Of a DNA stretch of 25,697 nucleotides, positions 6,363 through 14,109 are shown in pieces. Below the pieces are notes generated by a model. The model had not been told where the DNA came from. It searched no databases and was given only the letters and a program-made list of their open reading frames with translations. Position numbers and translations under genes: made by a program. Source of the stretch: Pseudomonadota bacterium (lineage in GTDB: Bacteria > Pseudomonadota > Gammaproteobacteria > Burkholderiales > Gallionellaceae); NCBI GenBank assembly GCA_021847165.1, contig JAJZUH010000005.1, forward strand, positions 1 to 25,697, in the 5' to 3' direction. The first letter of the stretch is position 1. Every line of letters begins with the position of its first letter.

Positions 6363-6905
6363 TCAGCGTGTCGGGGGCGTCAGATCGGTGTTGCGGAAGG
6401 TGAATTCGCCGCGCTTGCGGTCGGCGAAGTAGTGCTCCAGGGTATAGCGTATCGGCCGGAAAGACAGCCTCTCCCAGGGAATCTGGTTTTCTGCGAACAG
6501 CTGGACTTCCAGGCTTTCGACGCCCGGCGAGAAATCCAGATCGAGCAGTTTGGCGCGGTACAACAGCTGTACCTGGTTGATGTAGGGCAAGTTGTACATC
6601 GCATAGAGTCCCATTATCTCGATGCGGGCATTGGCTTCTTCCAGTGTCTCGCGCACAGCAGCCTGGGCCGTGGTCTCGCCGTTCTCCATGAACCCTGCGG
6701 GTAGCGTCCACAGGCCATGGCGCGGCTCGATGGCGCGGCGGCAGAGCAGGATGCGCCCATCCTCCCACTCCGGTATGGCGCCGACGATGAGCTTTGGATT
6801 CTGGTAGTGGATGGTGTTGCAGACGGTGCAGACATGGCGTTCGCGGTGGTCATCCTGCGGCAACGACAGTTCGACGGGGGCGCCGCATTCCGAACAGAAC
6901 TTCAC
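6363..6905 (-). CDS. zinc-ribbon Nudix hydrolase
   Basis: 180 residues. The N-terminal zinc ribbon has C4-x2-C7 and C26-x2-C29. The Nudix box runs from G71 through E77 to R85-E86-T-L-E89-E90, which gives the metal-binding REUxEE core. The usual following Gly is replaced (A91-N92-A93), a substitution seen in some family members. The layout of ribbon plus Nudix resembles the ADP-ribose/NADH pyrophosphatase-like group, so the likely substrate is a nucleoside diphosphate linked to another moiety; the specific substrate cannot be read from sequence. It starts 4 bp after the bamD stop on the same strand and is almost certainly co-transcribed with bamD. Confidence 0.9.
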   Translation of the reverse strand: MKFCSECGAPVELSLPQDDHRERHVCTVCNTIHYQNPKLIVGAIPEWEDGRILLCRRAIEPRHGLWTLPAGFMENGETTAQAAVRETLEEANARIEIMGLYAMYNLPYINQVQLLYRAKLLDLDFSPGVESLEVQLFAENQIPWERLSFRPIRYTLEHYFADRKRGEFTFRNTDLTPPTR

Positions 6906-6909
6906 GGTA

Positions 6910-7704
6910 TCAGTCCCAGAACTTCCACCATGGCGAAGGATTCAGCGGCGTGGCGGGATTCTGAGTTCCGTCTTTTGCGATATTGAGCGAGAGCACGCGT
7001 TGTGCATCGTCGCGCAAGTCTTTCATTCCCATCGCGTCATAGGCTTGCACCAGGATCTGCAAAGCGTCGCGGGTCTGCGGTGTTTGCGGAAAGTCGGTCA
7101 ATACGCCCTTGGCGCGGTTCGCTGCGGCAACGTAGGCGCCGCGACGCAGATAATAATCCGCGATATGGATCTCCGAGTTGGCCAGCGTGATCAGCAGATA
7201 TTGCATGCGTATCCGCGCATCCGGCGCGTACTTGCTGTCCGGGAAGCGCGTCACCAGATCCTTGAAGGAGTTGAAAGAGTCGCGCAGGGCAGCCGGGTCA
7301 CGTTCCGACGGATCCTGTTTGAACAAGGTGCCGAAAAGGCTGTTGATGTTCTCGTTGAAGTTGATCAGGCCTTTGAGGTACAGCACATAATCCATGTGCG
7401 AGCTCATCGGATAGAGTTTTGCGAACTGATCCAGGGCGGCGAGTGCGGGTGCCGGTTCGCTGTGCTTGTAATAGGCATAGGCGATCTCCATCTGCGCCTG
7501 TTGCGCATAACGGCCATATGGATAGCGCGATTGCAGCGTCTCGAACTGCTTGACCGCTTTTTCGTAGTTGTTGTCCTGCATCGACTCTTGCGCCTTGGCG
7601 TAGATCTCGTCGGCAGTGAAATTCTTCATCTCGTCGGTTTTGGGCGCATCGGAGCTGCAAGCAGCTAACGTGAGCAGGAAGAAAACAGCTAAACTATGTC
7701 GCAT
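6910..7704 (-). CDS. bamD: BamD outer-membrane assembly lipoprotein (ComL)
   Basis: 264 residues. Lipoprotein signal with lipobox L13-A-A-C16. The mature protein is a string of TPR-like helices: TADEIYAKAQESMQDNNYEKAVKQFE, then SRYPYGRYAQQAQMEIAYAYYK, LYPMSSHMDYVLYLKGL, and a final TRDALQILVQAYDAMG repeat. BamD is an essential part of the BAM complex that folds beta-barrel proteins into the outer membrane. The ATG at 7704 shares two bases with the ATG of divergent rluD (7703). A TGC-TATAAT extended -10 on the minus strand (7739-7731) lies inside the 5' end of rluD and gives a ~20-nt leader. The Nudix gene follows at 4 bp. Confidence 0.96.
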   Translation of the reverse strand: MRHSLAVFFLLTLAACSSDAPKTDEMKNFTADEIYAKAQESMQDNNYEKAVKQFETLQSRYPYGRYAQQAQMEIAYAYYKHSEPAPALAALDQFAKLYPMSSHMDYVLYLKGLINFNENINSLFGTLFKQDPSERDPAALRDSFNSFKDLVTRFPDSKYAPDARIRMQYLLITLANSEIHIADYYLRRGAYVAAANRAKGVLTDFPQTPQTRDALQILVQAYDAMGMKDLRDDAQRVLSLNIAKDGTQNPATPLNPSPWWKFWD

Positions 7705-8698
7705 GATAGAACCCGAAGAAGATTTCCCCGATTATAGCAAAGACGACGACTCTGCCGACCTGCTTGAGATGCGTGTCCCGATGGAAGACGGCGGTCTGCG
7801 CCTCGACCAGGCGCTCGTCAGACTGCTGCCGGAGTACTCGCGTAGCCGACTGCAGGACTGGATAGAACAGGGCCTGGTCACGGTCAATGGCAAGCCGGGC
7901 AGCGTGAAGCAGAAAGTGTGGGGTGGCGAAGACATTTGCGTGACACCGCAGATACATCCCTCCGAGCAACCTTATCAGGCTCAGGATATCCCGCTGGAGA
8001 TCGTCTATGAGGACGATGCCATCATGGTCATCAACAAGCCGGTCGGACTCGTGGTACATCCGGGCAGCGGCAACTGGGAGGGGACGCTGCTCAACGCCTT
8101 GCTGCATCATGCCCCCGAGCTGGCCAATGTGCCGCGCGCAGGCATCGTGCACCGCCTGGACAAGGACACCAGCGGCTTGATGGTGGTCGCCAAGACCCTC
8201 GTTGCGCAGACCGCACTGGTGCGGCAGATGCAGGCGCGCAGCGTGAAGCGCGAATACCTGGCGCTGGTGTGGGGCGAGCTGGAGTACGACAACACCATCA
8301 ACATTCCGATCGGCCGCCATCCTTCGCAGCGTACCAAGATGGCAGCCATCGAGAACGGCAAGGAAGCCATCACCCACTACAGCGTGGAAGCCAATTTTCC
8401 CAGCTGCACCCTGGTGCGCTGCCGCCTCGAGACTGGCCGCACCCACCAGATTCGCGTGCACATGACCTATATCGGGCATCCGCTGGTCGGCGATGCGGTC
8501 TACCAGAAAGGCGGGCAGAAGTGCGTGCCGGCGCTGCGCGAGTTGCTGAACGGTTTCCCGCGCCAGGCGCTGCATGCCACCAGGCTGGCACTGGAGCACC
8601 CGGTGACGGGCGAGCGGATGGAATGGGAAGTGCCGCTGCCGGAAGACATGGAGCAGCTGCTGGATCAGATCGACGAGGCCAGCCATGGGATTGCTTGA
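7703..8698 (+). CDS. rluD: 23S rRNA pseudouridine synthase RluD
   Basis: 331 residues from ATG 7703. An N-terminal S4 RNA-binding domain (LRLDQALVRLLPEYSRSRLQDWIEQGLVTVNG) is followed by the RluA-type catalytic domain. The catalytic aspartate is D153 in the V-H-R-L-D-K-D-T-S-G-L motif; RTHQIRVHM and HPLVGDAVYQ are also present. RluD makes pseudouridines 1911/1915/1917 in helix 69 of 23S rRNA. The start is uncertain: the first 22 residues are unusually acidic, lack a ribosome site and overlie the bamD promoter, whereas M23 at 7769 (309 aa) begins at the conserved region. The gene overlaps pgeF by 14 bp, so the two are co-transcribed; the bamD / rluD-pgeF layout is common in betaproteobacteria. 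Confidence 0.95.
   Translation: MIEPEEDFPDYSKDDDSADLLEMRVPMEDGGLRLDQALVRLLPEYSRSRLQDWIEQGLVTVNGKPGSVKQKVWGGEDICVTPQIHPSEQPYQAQDIPLEIVYEDDAIMVINKPVGLVVHPGSGNWEGTLLNALLHHAPELANVPRAGIVHRLDKDTSGLMVVAKTLVAQTALVRQMQARSVKREYLALVWGELEYDNTINIPIGRHPSQRTKMAAIENGKEAITHYSVEANFPSCTLVRCRLETGRTHQIRVHMTYIGHPLVGDAVYQKGGQKCVPALRELLNGFPRQALHATRLALEHPVTGERMEWEVPLPEDMEQLLDQIDEASHGIA
7731..7739 (-). promoter_or_regulatory. extended -10 promoter of bamD inside the rluD 5' end
   Basis: TGC plus a perfect TATAAT on the minus strand, ending 26 bases before the bamD ATG. No good -35 at 17 bp. The element overlaps codons for the acidic N-terminal stretch of RluD if that protein starts at 7703. Confidence 0.55.
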
Positions 8699-9440
8699 CC
8701 ATTGCATCACGCCGAACTGGCCGGCGCCGGCGCACGTCAAGGCCTTGCAGACCACCCGCTTGGGGGGCGTCAGTGCAGCCCCCTATGACACGCTCAATCT
8801 GGGACTGCATGTCGGCGACGACCCCGCCCGCGTGAACCGCAACCGCCAGTCGCTGGCACCGTTCATGCCGAGCGAGCCGGTGTGGCTGGAACAGGTGCAC
8901 GGTACCGCCGTGGCGAATGCCGACGCGGCAGCGTGCCGCGTGGTGGCCGATGCCTGCATCGCCAGGCAACGCGGCTCGGTGTGCGTGGTGATGACGGCGG
9001 ATTGTCTGCCCGTGTTGCTGTGCGACGAAGCGGGCACCGTGGTCGGCGCGGTGCATGCGGGCTGGAAAGGATTGGCCGCCGGCGTAATCGAAGCCACGGT
9101 CGGGGCGATGGACATCGCCCCGCAGAAACTGCTGGCCTGGCTGGGGCCGGCCATCGGGCCGGAAGCGTTCGAGGTGGGAGCAGAGGTGCGCGATGCTTTT
9201 GTGGCGCATCAGCCGCAGGCCGCCGAAGCCTTTCTTCCTCGCCCGCTGGGAGACGGCAGGGGTGAAGGAGAAAAATACCATGCCGACATCTTCCTGCTGG
9301 CTCGCCAGCGCCTGTACATGCTTGGCATCGAGCGCATCCATGGCGGCAATTACTGCACCTTCCACCAGCGCGACAAGTTCTTCTCCTACCGCCGCGATGG
9401 CGTGACCGGACGCATGGGCACGTTCATCTGGTTGGCCTAG
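8685..9440 (+). CDS. pgeF: PgeF/YfiH family purine nucleoside phosphorylase-oxidase
   Basis: 251 residues, starting inside the end of rluD. The three zinc/copper ligands of the family are present: H72 in LEQVHG, C107 in TADCLPVLL and H124 in AVHAGWKGL. The LGPAIGP and GGNYCTFH motifs are also present. The family, long called multicopper polyphenol oxidase or laccase domain, cleaves adenosine and inosine, and E. coli YfiH has been linked to correcting peptidoglycan precursor errors. Cytoplasmic, no signal peptide. The insert GDGRGEGEKYHADIF replaces a shorter loop in some homologues. The stop is 6 bp from the stop of the convergent sensor kinase, with no terminator between. Confidence 0.93.
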   Translation: MGLLDHCITPNWPAPAHVKALQTTRLGGVSAAPYDTLNLGLHVGDDPARVNRNRQSLAPFMPSEPVWLEQVHGTAVANADAAACRVVADACIARQRGSVCVVMTADCLPVLLCDEAGTVVGAVHAGWKGLAAGVIEATVGAMDIAPQKLLAWLGPAIGPEAFEVGAEVRDAFVAHQPQAAEAFLPRPLGDGRGEGEKYHADIFLLARQRLYMLGIERIHGGNYCTFHQRDKFFSYRRDGVTGRMGTFIWLA

Positions 9441-9446
9441 CAGACA

Positions 9447-12242
9447 TCAGCACTGTTCGATCAGGCTGTCTATCACCTTGGATATGTTGACTGGCTTGTG
9501 CAGCACAGGCCAGACGAAGCGTTCTGATTTGTGCACGAACTCGGGCGAAGTGTCACCGGTGATCAACACGCCGCAGACCGGGGCCGGACGCTGCCGCCGG
9601 AGTTGCTCCAGGAACTGCATACCATTCAGCGTTCCGGCGAGCATGTAATCCACGATGTAACAATCGGCATTCAGGATTTCGGGAGAGTCCAGTGCTGATT
9701 CCGCATCAGGGAAGGTGATAGTCATGCCGCCCATGGTCGAGATCACCTGGGACAAGGCCTCAGCCACCAGCAGCTCATTTTCGACGATGGCAAAATTCTT
9801 TCCGCTGACGAATGCGGCTCGGGCTTTCTCCTGCATATGCAAGTCATCCATTGCATCCGTCTGTGCGCCGCCCGGCTGCTCATCCAGCGGCAAGCGGAAG
9901 CCGAATACCGATCCGTGCCCGACGCGCGAGCGGCAAACGATCTCTCCACCTAGCAGGGAGATCGAGCGCTTCACGATGGGAAGACCGAGTCCAAGGCCGT
10001 TGGCGCGGTCGCGCTGCGAGTTTCCGATCTGGTAGAACTCGTCAAAGATGTGTTGCAGGTGTTCTTCCGGGATGCCGACTCCCGTGTCCCATACCTGGAT
10101 CAGCATTTCATCTCCTCGCCGTCTGGCGCTGACCATGATCGCTCCCGACGGGGTGAACTTGAGTGCATTGGTCACCAGGTTCTGCGCGATCGACTTGACC
10201 AGCCCCAGGTCGCTGCGGATGAGATGACCTTCCTGTCTGGCGTAATGCAGCCTGAAATCGAGCTGCTTGTTTTGCGCGATGGGGGCGAAACTCTGTTCGA
10301 TCCAGTTGAACAATCCGCCGATGCTGAAGGTGGTGTATTGCGGCTTGATGGCGCCGGCATCCAGCTTGGAGATGTTGAGCAGGGATTCGAGCAATTCATT
10401 GAACATCGCCATCGATTGCTCCACGCGCTGCAGGATCTGATCCTGCTCTGCTGTCGGCTTGGTGTATCGAAGTGCGTCGAGGAACAGATTTGCGGCAGCC
10501 AGCGGTTGCCTCAGATCATGTCCGGCGGCAGCGAGGAACCGGGTCTTGCTCTGGCTGGCCTGTTCGGCGACTGTCCGTGCCGCTTCCAGCTCGCGTGTCC
10601 TTTGCTCCACGCGATCTTCCAGGTGTTCGTTCATCTCCTTGATGGCGGCCTCGAGCCGCTTTGGTTCGCTGATGTCGATGTGGGTGCCGATCATGCGCAG
10701 CGGATTGCCTGCCGCATCTCGCTCCACCACGGCGCCCTGAGCCAGAACCCATTTCCAGCTGCCGTCCTTGCATAGCATTCTGAATTCGCTGCGGTAGGGG
10801 GCGGTGTTGCCCGCGAAGCAGGCCGCGATGTTCTCGGACGCGCCGGGAAGATCAAAAGGATGGACCAGCTTGCGCCATGCTTCGACATTGTTGGCGATTT
10901 CGTCCTCGTCATATCCCAGCATCCCTTTCCAGCGCCTGGAATACAGTACTTCGCCGGAGGGGATTCGCCAGTCCCACACGCCTTCTCCGGCACTTTCGAT
11001 GGCCAGGCGCCAGCGTTCATCCTGCCGTTCGATCTCGGCGCGCGCCTTGTCCTTCTCTTCGCGCATCAGCGAGATACGGTCAGCAAGGGCGAGCGAGAGC
11101 AGGATCGCATCCGCCACCATGCCGAGATCGACGGCGTGGTAAGTGAGGAAAGAGAACGGCAGGATGCCGGAAGTGGTCAACGGCGTGATGCACGAACCGA
11201 TCAGGCCGGATATTGCCCCGAGCAGGAAGAAGCGCGCCGCCCGGTTGCCGGAACGCAGTGACAAGATCGCCAACATCATGACAAAGGGGCCATATACGAT
11301 AACCCAGGCTGTTGCCGAGAAGATGTTGGGGCCGTATCCCCGGAGTGCGGTGAGCAGATAGGTGGCGAGCAGCAGCAGCGCAAAACCGATCGTCCATCGG
11401 TAGGCCTTGAACAGACGGGTGCGCAGCTCAAGGAATAGCAGGGCGAACGCGAGCCCCGCGAACATGTAGAGATAGACAAATGTGGCGAGTATCCAGTTGT
11501 TGAACTCCGGCAGGTCAGGCCAGAGCGCCTGGTAGGCGTAGCCGTTCAGCGTTGCATGCAGCAGCAGGAAGCTGAGCAGATAGGCGGCATACGCTACATA
11601 TATTTTTTCCCGGACAGAGAAGAACAGGAACAGGTTGTAGAGCAGCAACGCGCCCAGCACGCCGTAGGTAATGCCCCAGACTCTGGCTTCATCAGCTTCG
11701 GCCGAGAAGAACGCCGCGTGCTGGAACAGGTACATGCCCACGTCGACGGGATCCCTCGATTGGACGCGCACCAGCAGCTGACTTTGTCCGGGCGGAACGT
11801 GCAGTGCGAAATTGGCCTGTGGATTGCGCACACTGCGCTGGCTGAATGGCAGCGTATCGCCGCCGCGATATTCCTGTAGCTTGCGACCATCCTGTAACAG
11901 GATGACTTGAATATCATCCAGCCAGGTCGGCTTGAATACGAGAAGGTAGTCGAGTGTTGCCGTTTCCTTGTTGTGGAGTGGTATGCGGAACCAGTAAGCT
12001 GCCTCGCTGAACCCGAAGCTGGCAAACTCCTTGCCGCCCGCATCGCTTGCGTCGGCGTGTGTGGTCAGCGCCTGATCGGCCGTCATGGATAGCCTGCGAT
12101 CCTTGATAATTTCGGCCAGTGGCGTCAATGGCAGCTCGGCGACGGAGGCATCCAGCTGCGCCTCTCTTGTATCGGCTAATGTCTCCGCGCTTGACCAGAT
12201 CGAGCAGCAACAGAACACGGCTAAAAGTAGGCGAAATGGCAT
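9447..12242 (-). CDS. 7TMR-DISM hybrid histidine kinase with PAS and receiver domains
   Basis: 931 residues from ATG 12242. Signal-like residues 1-23 precede a periplasmic 7TMR-DISM extracellular domain (~35-185, carbohydrate-binding-like fold). Seven transmembrane helices follow (~190-400), then a short coil, a PAS domain (~425-540, with SAGEGVWDWRIPSGEVLYS), and a coiled coil (~545-570). The HisKA domain carries phospho-accepting H575 in GHDLRQPLAA. The ATPase domain has N-box QNLVTNALKF, DTGVGIPEEH and GLGLGLPIVKRS. The C-terminal receiver has phospho-acceptor D865 in CYIVDYML, plus the LITGD and LHKPV motifs. It would sense a periplasmic or membrane signal and relay phosphate internally. 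No response-regulator gene lies beside it, so its output partner is unknown. A 44-residue N-terminal extension to 12374 would run through a hairpin and was rejected. Confidence 0.94.
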   Translation of the reverse strand: MPFRLLLAVFCCCSIWSSAETLADTREAQLDASVAELPLTPLAEIIKDRRLSMTADQALTTHADASDAGGKEFASFGFSEAAYWFRIPLHNKETATLDYLLVFKPTWLDDIQVILLQDGRKLQEYRGGDTLPFSQRSVRNPQANFALHVPPGQSQLLVRVQSRDPVDVGMYLFQHAAFFSAEADEARVWGITYGVLGALLLYNLFLFFSVREKIYVAYAAYLLSFLLLHATLNGYAYQALWPDLPEFNNWILATFVYLYMFAGLAFALLFLELRTRLFKAYRWTIGFALLLLATYLLTALRGYGPNIFSATAWVIVYGPFVMMLAILSLRSGNRAARFFLLGAISGLIGSCITPLTTSGILPFSFLTYHAVDLGMVADAILLSLALADRISLMREEKDKARAEIERQDERWRLAIESAGEGVWDWRIPSGEVLYSRRWKGMLGYDEDEIANNVEAWRKLVHPFDLPGASENIAACFAGNTAPYRSEFRMLCKDGSWKWVLAQGAVVERDAAGNPLRMIGTHIDISEPKRLEAAIKEMNEHLEDRVEQRTRELEAARTVAEQASQSKTRFLAAAGHDLRQPLAAANLFLDALRYTKPTAEQDQILQRVEQSMAMFNELLESLLNISKLDAGAIKPQYTTFSIGGLFNWIEQSFAPIAQNKQLDFRLHYARQEGHLIRSDLGLVKSIAQNLVTNALKFTPSGAIMVSARRRGDEMLIQVWDTGVGIPEEHLQHIFDEFYQIGNSQRDRANGLGLGLPIVKRSISLLGGEIVCRSRVGHGSVFGFRLPLDEQPGGAQTDAMDDLHMQEKARAAFVSGKNFAIVENELLVAEALSQVISTMGGMTITFPDAESALDSPEILNADCYIVDYMLAGTLNGMQFLEQLRRQRPAPVCGVLITGDTSPEFVHKSERFVWPVLHKPVNISKVIDSLIEQC

Positions 12243-12258
12243 GTGATGGTTTTCCAGT

Positions 12259-12291
12259 AAGGGGGAAGATTTCCAGCCTGCCCCCTTTTTT
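12259..12291 (+). terminator. hairpin with T-run between divergent kinase and transporter genes
   Basis: AAGGGGG (12259-12265) pairs with CCCCCTT (12281-12287), followed by a run of T to 12290. As plus-strand RNA this is a terminator shape facing the MFS gene, although no plus-strand gene precedes it. On the minus strand the same bases lie in the kinase leader, 17-49 bases before its ATG. It could block antisense transcription or structure the kinase leader. Confidence 0.45.
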
Positions 12292-12366
12292 ATCGGGATT
12301 CTATCAGTAGTCGTGCGCAGAATCGGTGCGGGTGCGGACGTCTTGTCGCTTGAGCGACTGCCATGT

Positions 12367-12375
12367 TGGTACAAT
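12367..12375 (+). promoter_or_regulatory. extended -10 promoter of the MHS transporter
   Basis: TGG directly followed by TACAAT (12370-12375) forms an extended -10, 29 bases before the ATG at 12405. TTGTCG (12343-12348) and TTGAGC (12350-12355) are nearby but badly spaced as -35 boxes. Confidence 0.45.
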
Positions 12376-12404
12376 CGGGCCCGTTTTCAAACTCAGGCCG
12401 CACC

Positions 12405-13973
12405 ATGTCCGACATCACCCGTACCCAGCGTAAAGTCGTCATCGCTGCCTGCTTCGGTACCTTTCTCGAGTGGTACGACTTCCTGACCTTTGCTTCGCTG
12501 GCCACCTACTTCAGCGTGCTGTTCTTCCCGCCCGACAATCCCACCGCAGCGCTGCTGATGAGCCTGGCCACCTTCGGCGTCGGCATGGTGGTGCGACCGC
12601 TGGGTTCGGCGCTGTTCGGTTCGCTGGCGGACAAGTTCGGCCGCCGCCCCGTCTTTATCGCCACCATCTCGCTGATGGGCGTGACGACGTTCCTGGTCGG
12701 TCTGTTGCCGACCTATGCGCAGATCGGCCTGCTGGCGCCCCTGCTGTTGCTGCTGTTGCGGCTGCTGCAGGGTTTTGCGGTGGGGGGGGAGATCGGCGGC
12801 GTCGCGGTGTATCTGACCGAGCATGCGCCGCACGGCAAGCGTGGCATGTACACCAGCGTGCTGCAACTGATGGGGCCGCTGGGCATCCTGGTCTCCACCC
12901 TGCAGATCGTGCTGCTGCACCAGTTCCTGGACGACCCCGCGTTCAATGCCTGGGGCTGGCGCATCCCGTTCCTGTTCTCCGCCGTGCTGTTGTTCATCTC
13001 CATCAGGAGCCGCATGAGTCTGGAAGAGTCGCCGGTGTTTCGCGAATTGCAGGCCGCCGGGACGGTATCCAGGGCGCCGCTGCGCGAATGCCTGAGCGAT
13101 CGCCGTACCTTGGGGCGCATGGCGCTGCTGTTCTTCTGCATCTCCGCTGGCGGTTCGCTGCTGTTCTTCTCCTCCCAGGTGTATGCCAACGTGTTCCTGA
13201 AGAGCGTGGTGCGGCTGGATGCGCAGCTGGCCAGCACGCTGGTGATGACCAGCACCCTGCTGCTGTTTCCGCTCACCATCCTGGCAGGCTGGCTGTCGGA
13301 CAGGATGGGGCGCAGGCCGATCCTGCTGGCCGGGCTGATCCTGGGGGCCGTCACCATCATGCCGGTGTTCAAGGCCCTGCAGCATTACGGCAATCCGGCG
13401 CAGGAGCGCTTCAATCAGGAGATCGTCGTGTCGCTGTATGGGGTAGATTGTCGCTACAGCCCGTTCCGCAAGGCGGCGAACGATTGCGAGCGTGACCAGG
13501 AGTTCCTCACCAGGAACGGCGTTTCCTATGTCCTGCGCGGGCAGCGGGTGGGGCAGGACGTCGTCGCCGTCATCGGCGGCAGCGAAGTCGAAGGTTTCCG
13601 GCCAGTCGAACTGATCGCCACCTTGAAGGCCAAGGGCTGGGTGGAACAGGCCGACAGCGGGCAGGCGAACCGGTTCATGCTGTTCCTGCTGCTCATCGTC
13701 CCCGTCGTTGCCGTCGCCCTGATCACGGGCCCGCAGACGGCGGTATTGGCGGAACTGTTTACGGCGCGCACCCGCTATACCGCCGCAGCCCTGCCGCATA
13801 ACCTCAGCGCGGGCTGGATCGGCGGGCTGTCGCCGTTCATGATGACGCTGATTTCGGTGCAGGCTGGCGACGCGCTGGCAGGCTTGTGGTACCCGGTCGG
13901 CCTGCTGTTCCTGGCGGCCGTCATCGGCCTGCTGTTCCTGCCGGAGACGCGCGACGTGCCGCTGGGGCATTGA
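12405..13973 (+). CDS. MHS-family major facilitator (metabolite:H+ symporter)
   Basis: 522 residues. The N-terminus RKVVIAACFGTFLEWYDFLTFA is the hallmark of the MHS family (ShiA/ProP/KgtP-like importers). It is followed by the loop 2-3 motif GSLADKFGRRPVF and RLLQGFAVGGEIGG in helix 4. The second half has GWLSDRMGRRPILL and ends LPETRDVPLGH. About 12 hydrophobic helices are visible. A ~90-residue hydrophilic insert (roughly residues 325-415) with two cysteines (VDC and NDC, 15 residues apart) interrupts the C-terminal half. Similar inserts occur in a subset of MHS proteins, probably as an extracytoplasmic loop. Substrate is probably a small carboxylate, osmolyte or amino acid, but cannot be specified. 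It is monocistronic; 135 bp separate it from the chemoreceptor gene. An upstream in-frame ATG at 12363 overlaps the promoter and was rejected. Confidence 0.92.
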   Translation: MSDITRTQRKVVIAACFGTFLEWYDFLTFASLATYFSVLFFPPDNPTAALLMSLATFGVGMVVRPLGSALFGSLADKFGRRPVFIATISLMGVTTFLVGLLPTYAQIGLLAPLLLLLLRLLQGFAVGGEIGGVAVYLTEHAPHGKRGMYTSVLQLMGPLGILVSTLQIVLLHQFLDDPAFNAWGWRIPFLFSAVLLFISIRSRMSLEESPVFRELQAAGTVSRAPLRECLSDRRTLGRMALLFFCISAGGSLLFFSSQVYANVFLKSVVRLDAQLASTLVMTSTLLLFPLTILAGWLSDRMGRRPILLAGLILGAVTIMPVFKALQHYGNPAQERFNQEIVVSLYGVDCRYSPFRKAANDCERDQEFLTRNGVSYVLRGQRVGQDVVAVIGGSEVEGFRPVELIATLKAKGWVEQADSGQANRFMLFLLLIVPVVAVALITGPQTAVLAELFTARTRYTAAALPHNLSAGWIGGLSPFMMTLISVQAGDALAGLWYPVGLLFLAAVIGLLFLPETRDVPLGH

Positions 13974-14028
13974 AGCCCTGCGTGGCGTCCATTAAGCCAT
14001 TATTTTTTCTGGACATATCGATCCGGTC

Positions 14029-14055
14029 TAAAGTTCTCGGCGCAGATGTCGTCAT
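14029..14055 (+). promoter_or_regulatory. candidate sigma-28 (FliA) promoter of the chemoreceptor gene
   Basis: TAAAGTTC (14029-14036) matches seven of eight bases of the flagellar sigma-28 -35 box. After an 11-bp spacer, GTCGTCAT (14048-14055) matches the GCCGATAA -10 only partly (four of eight). The position, about 55 bases before the ATG at 14110, is right for a motility gene. Confidence 0.35.
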
Positions 14056-14109
14056 AGATGTGCCGACTGCGCATTTATATTGACGTATGCAGTCCCCCGG
14101 AGGAATCGA

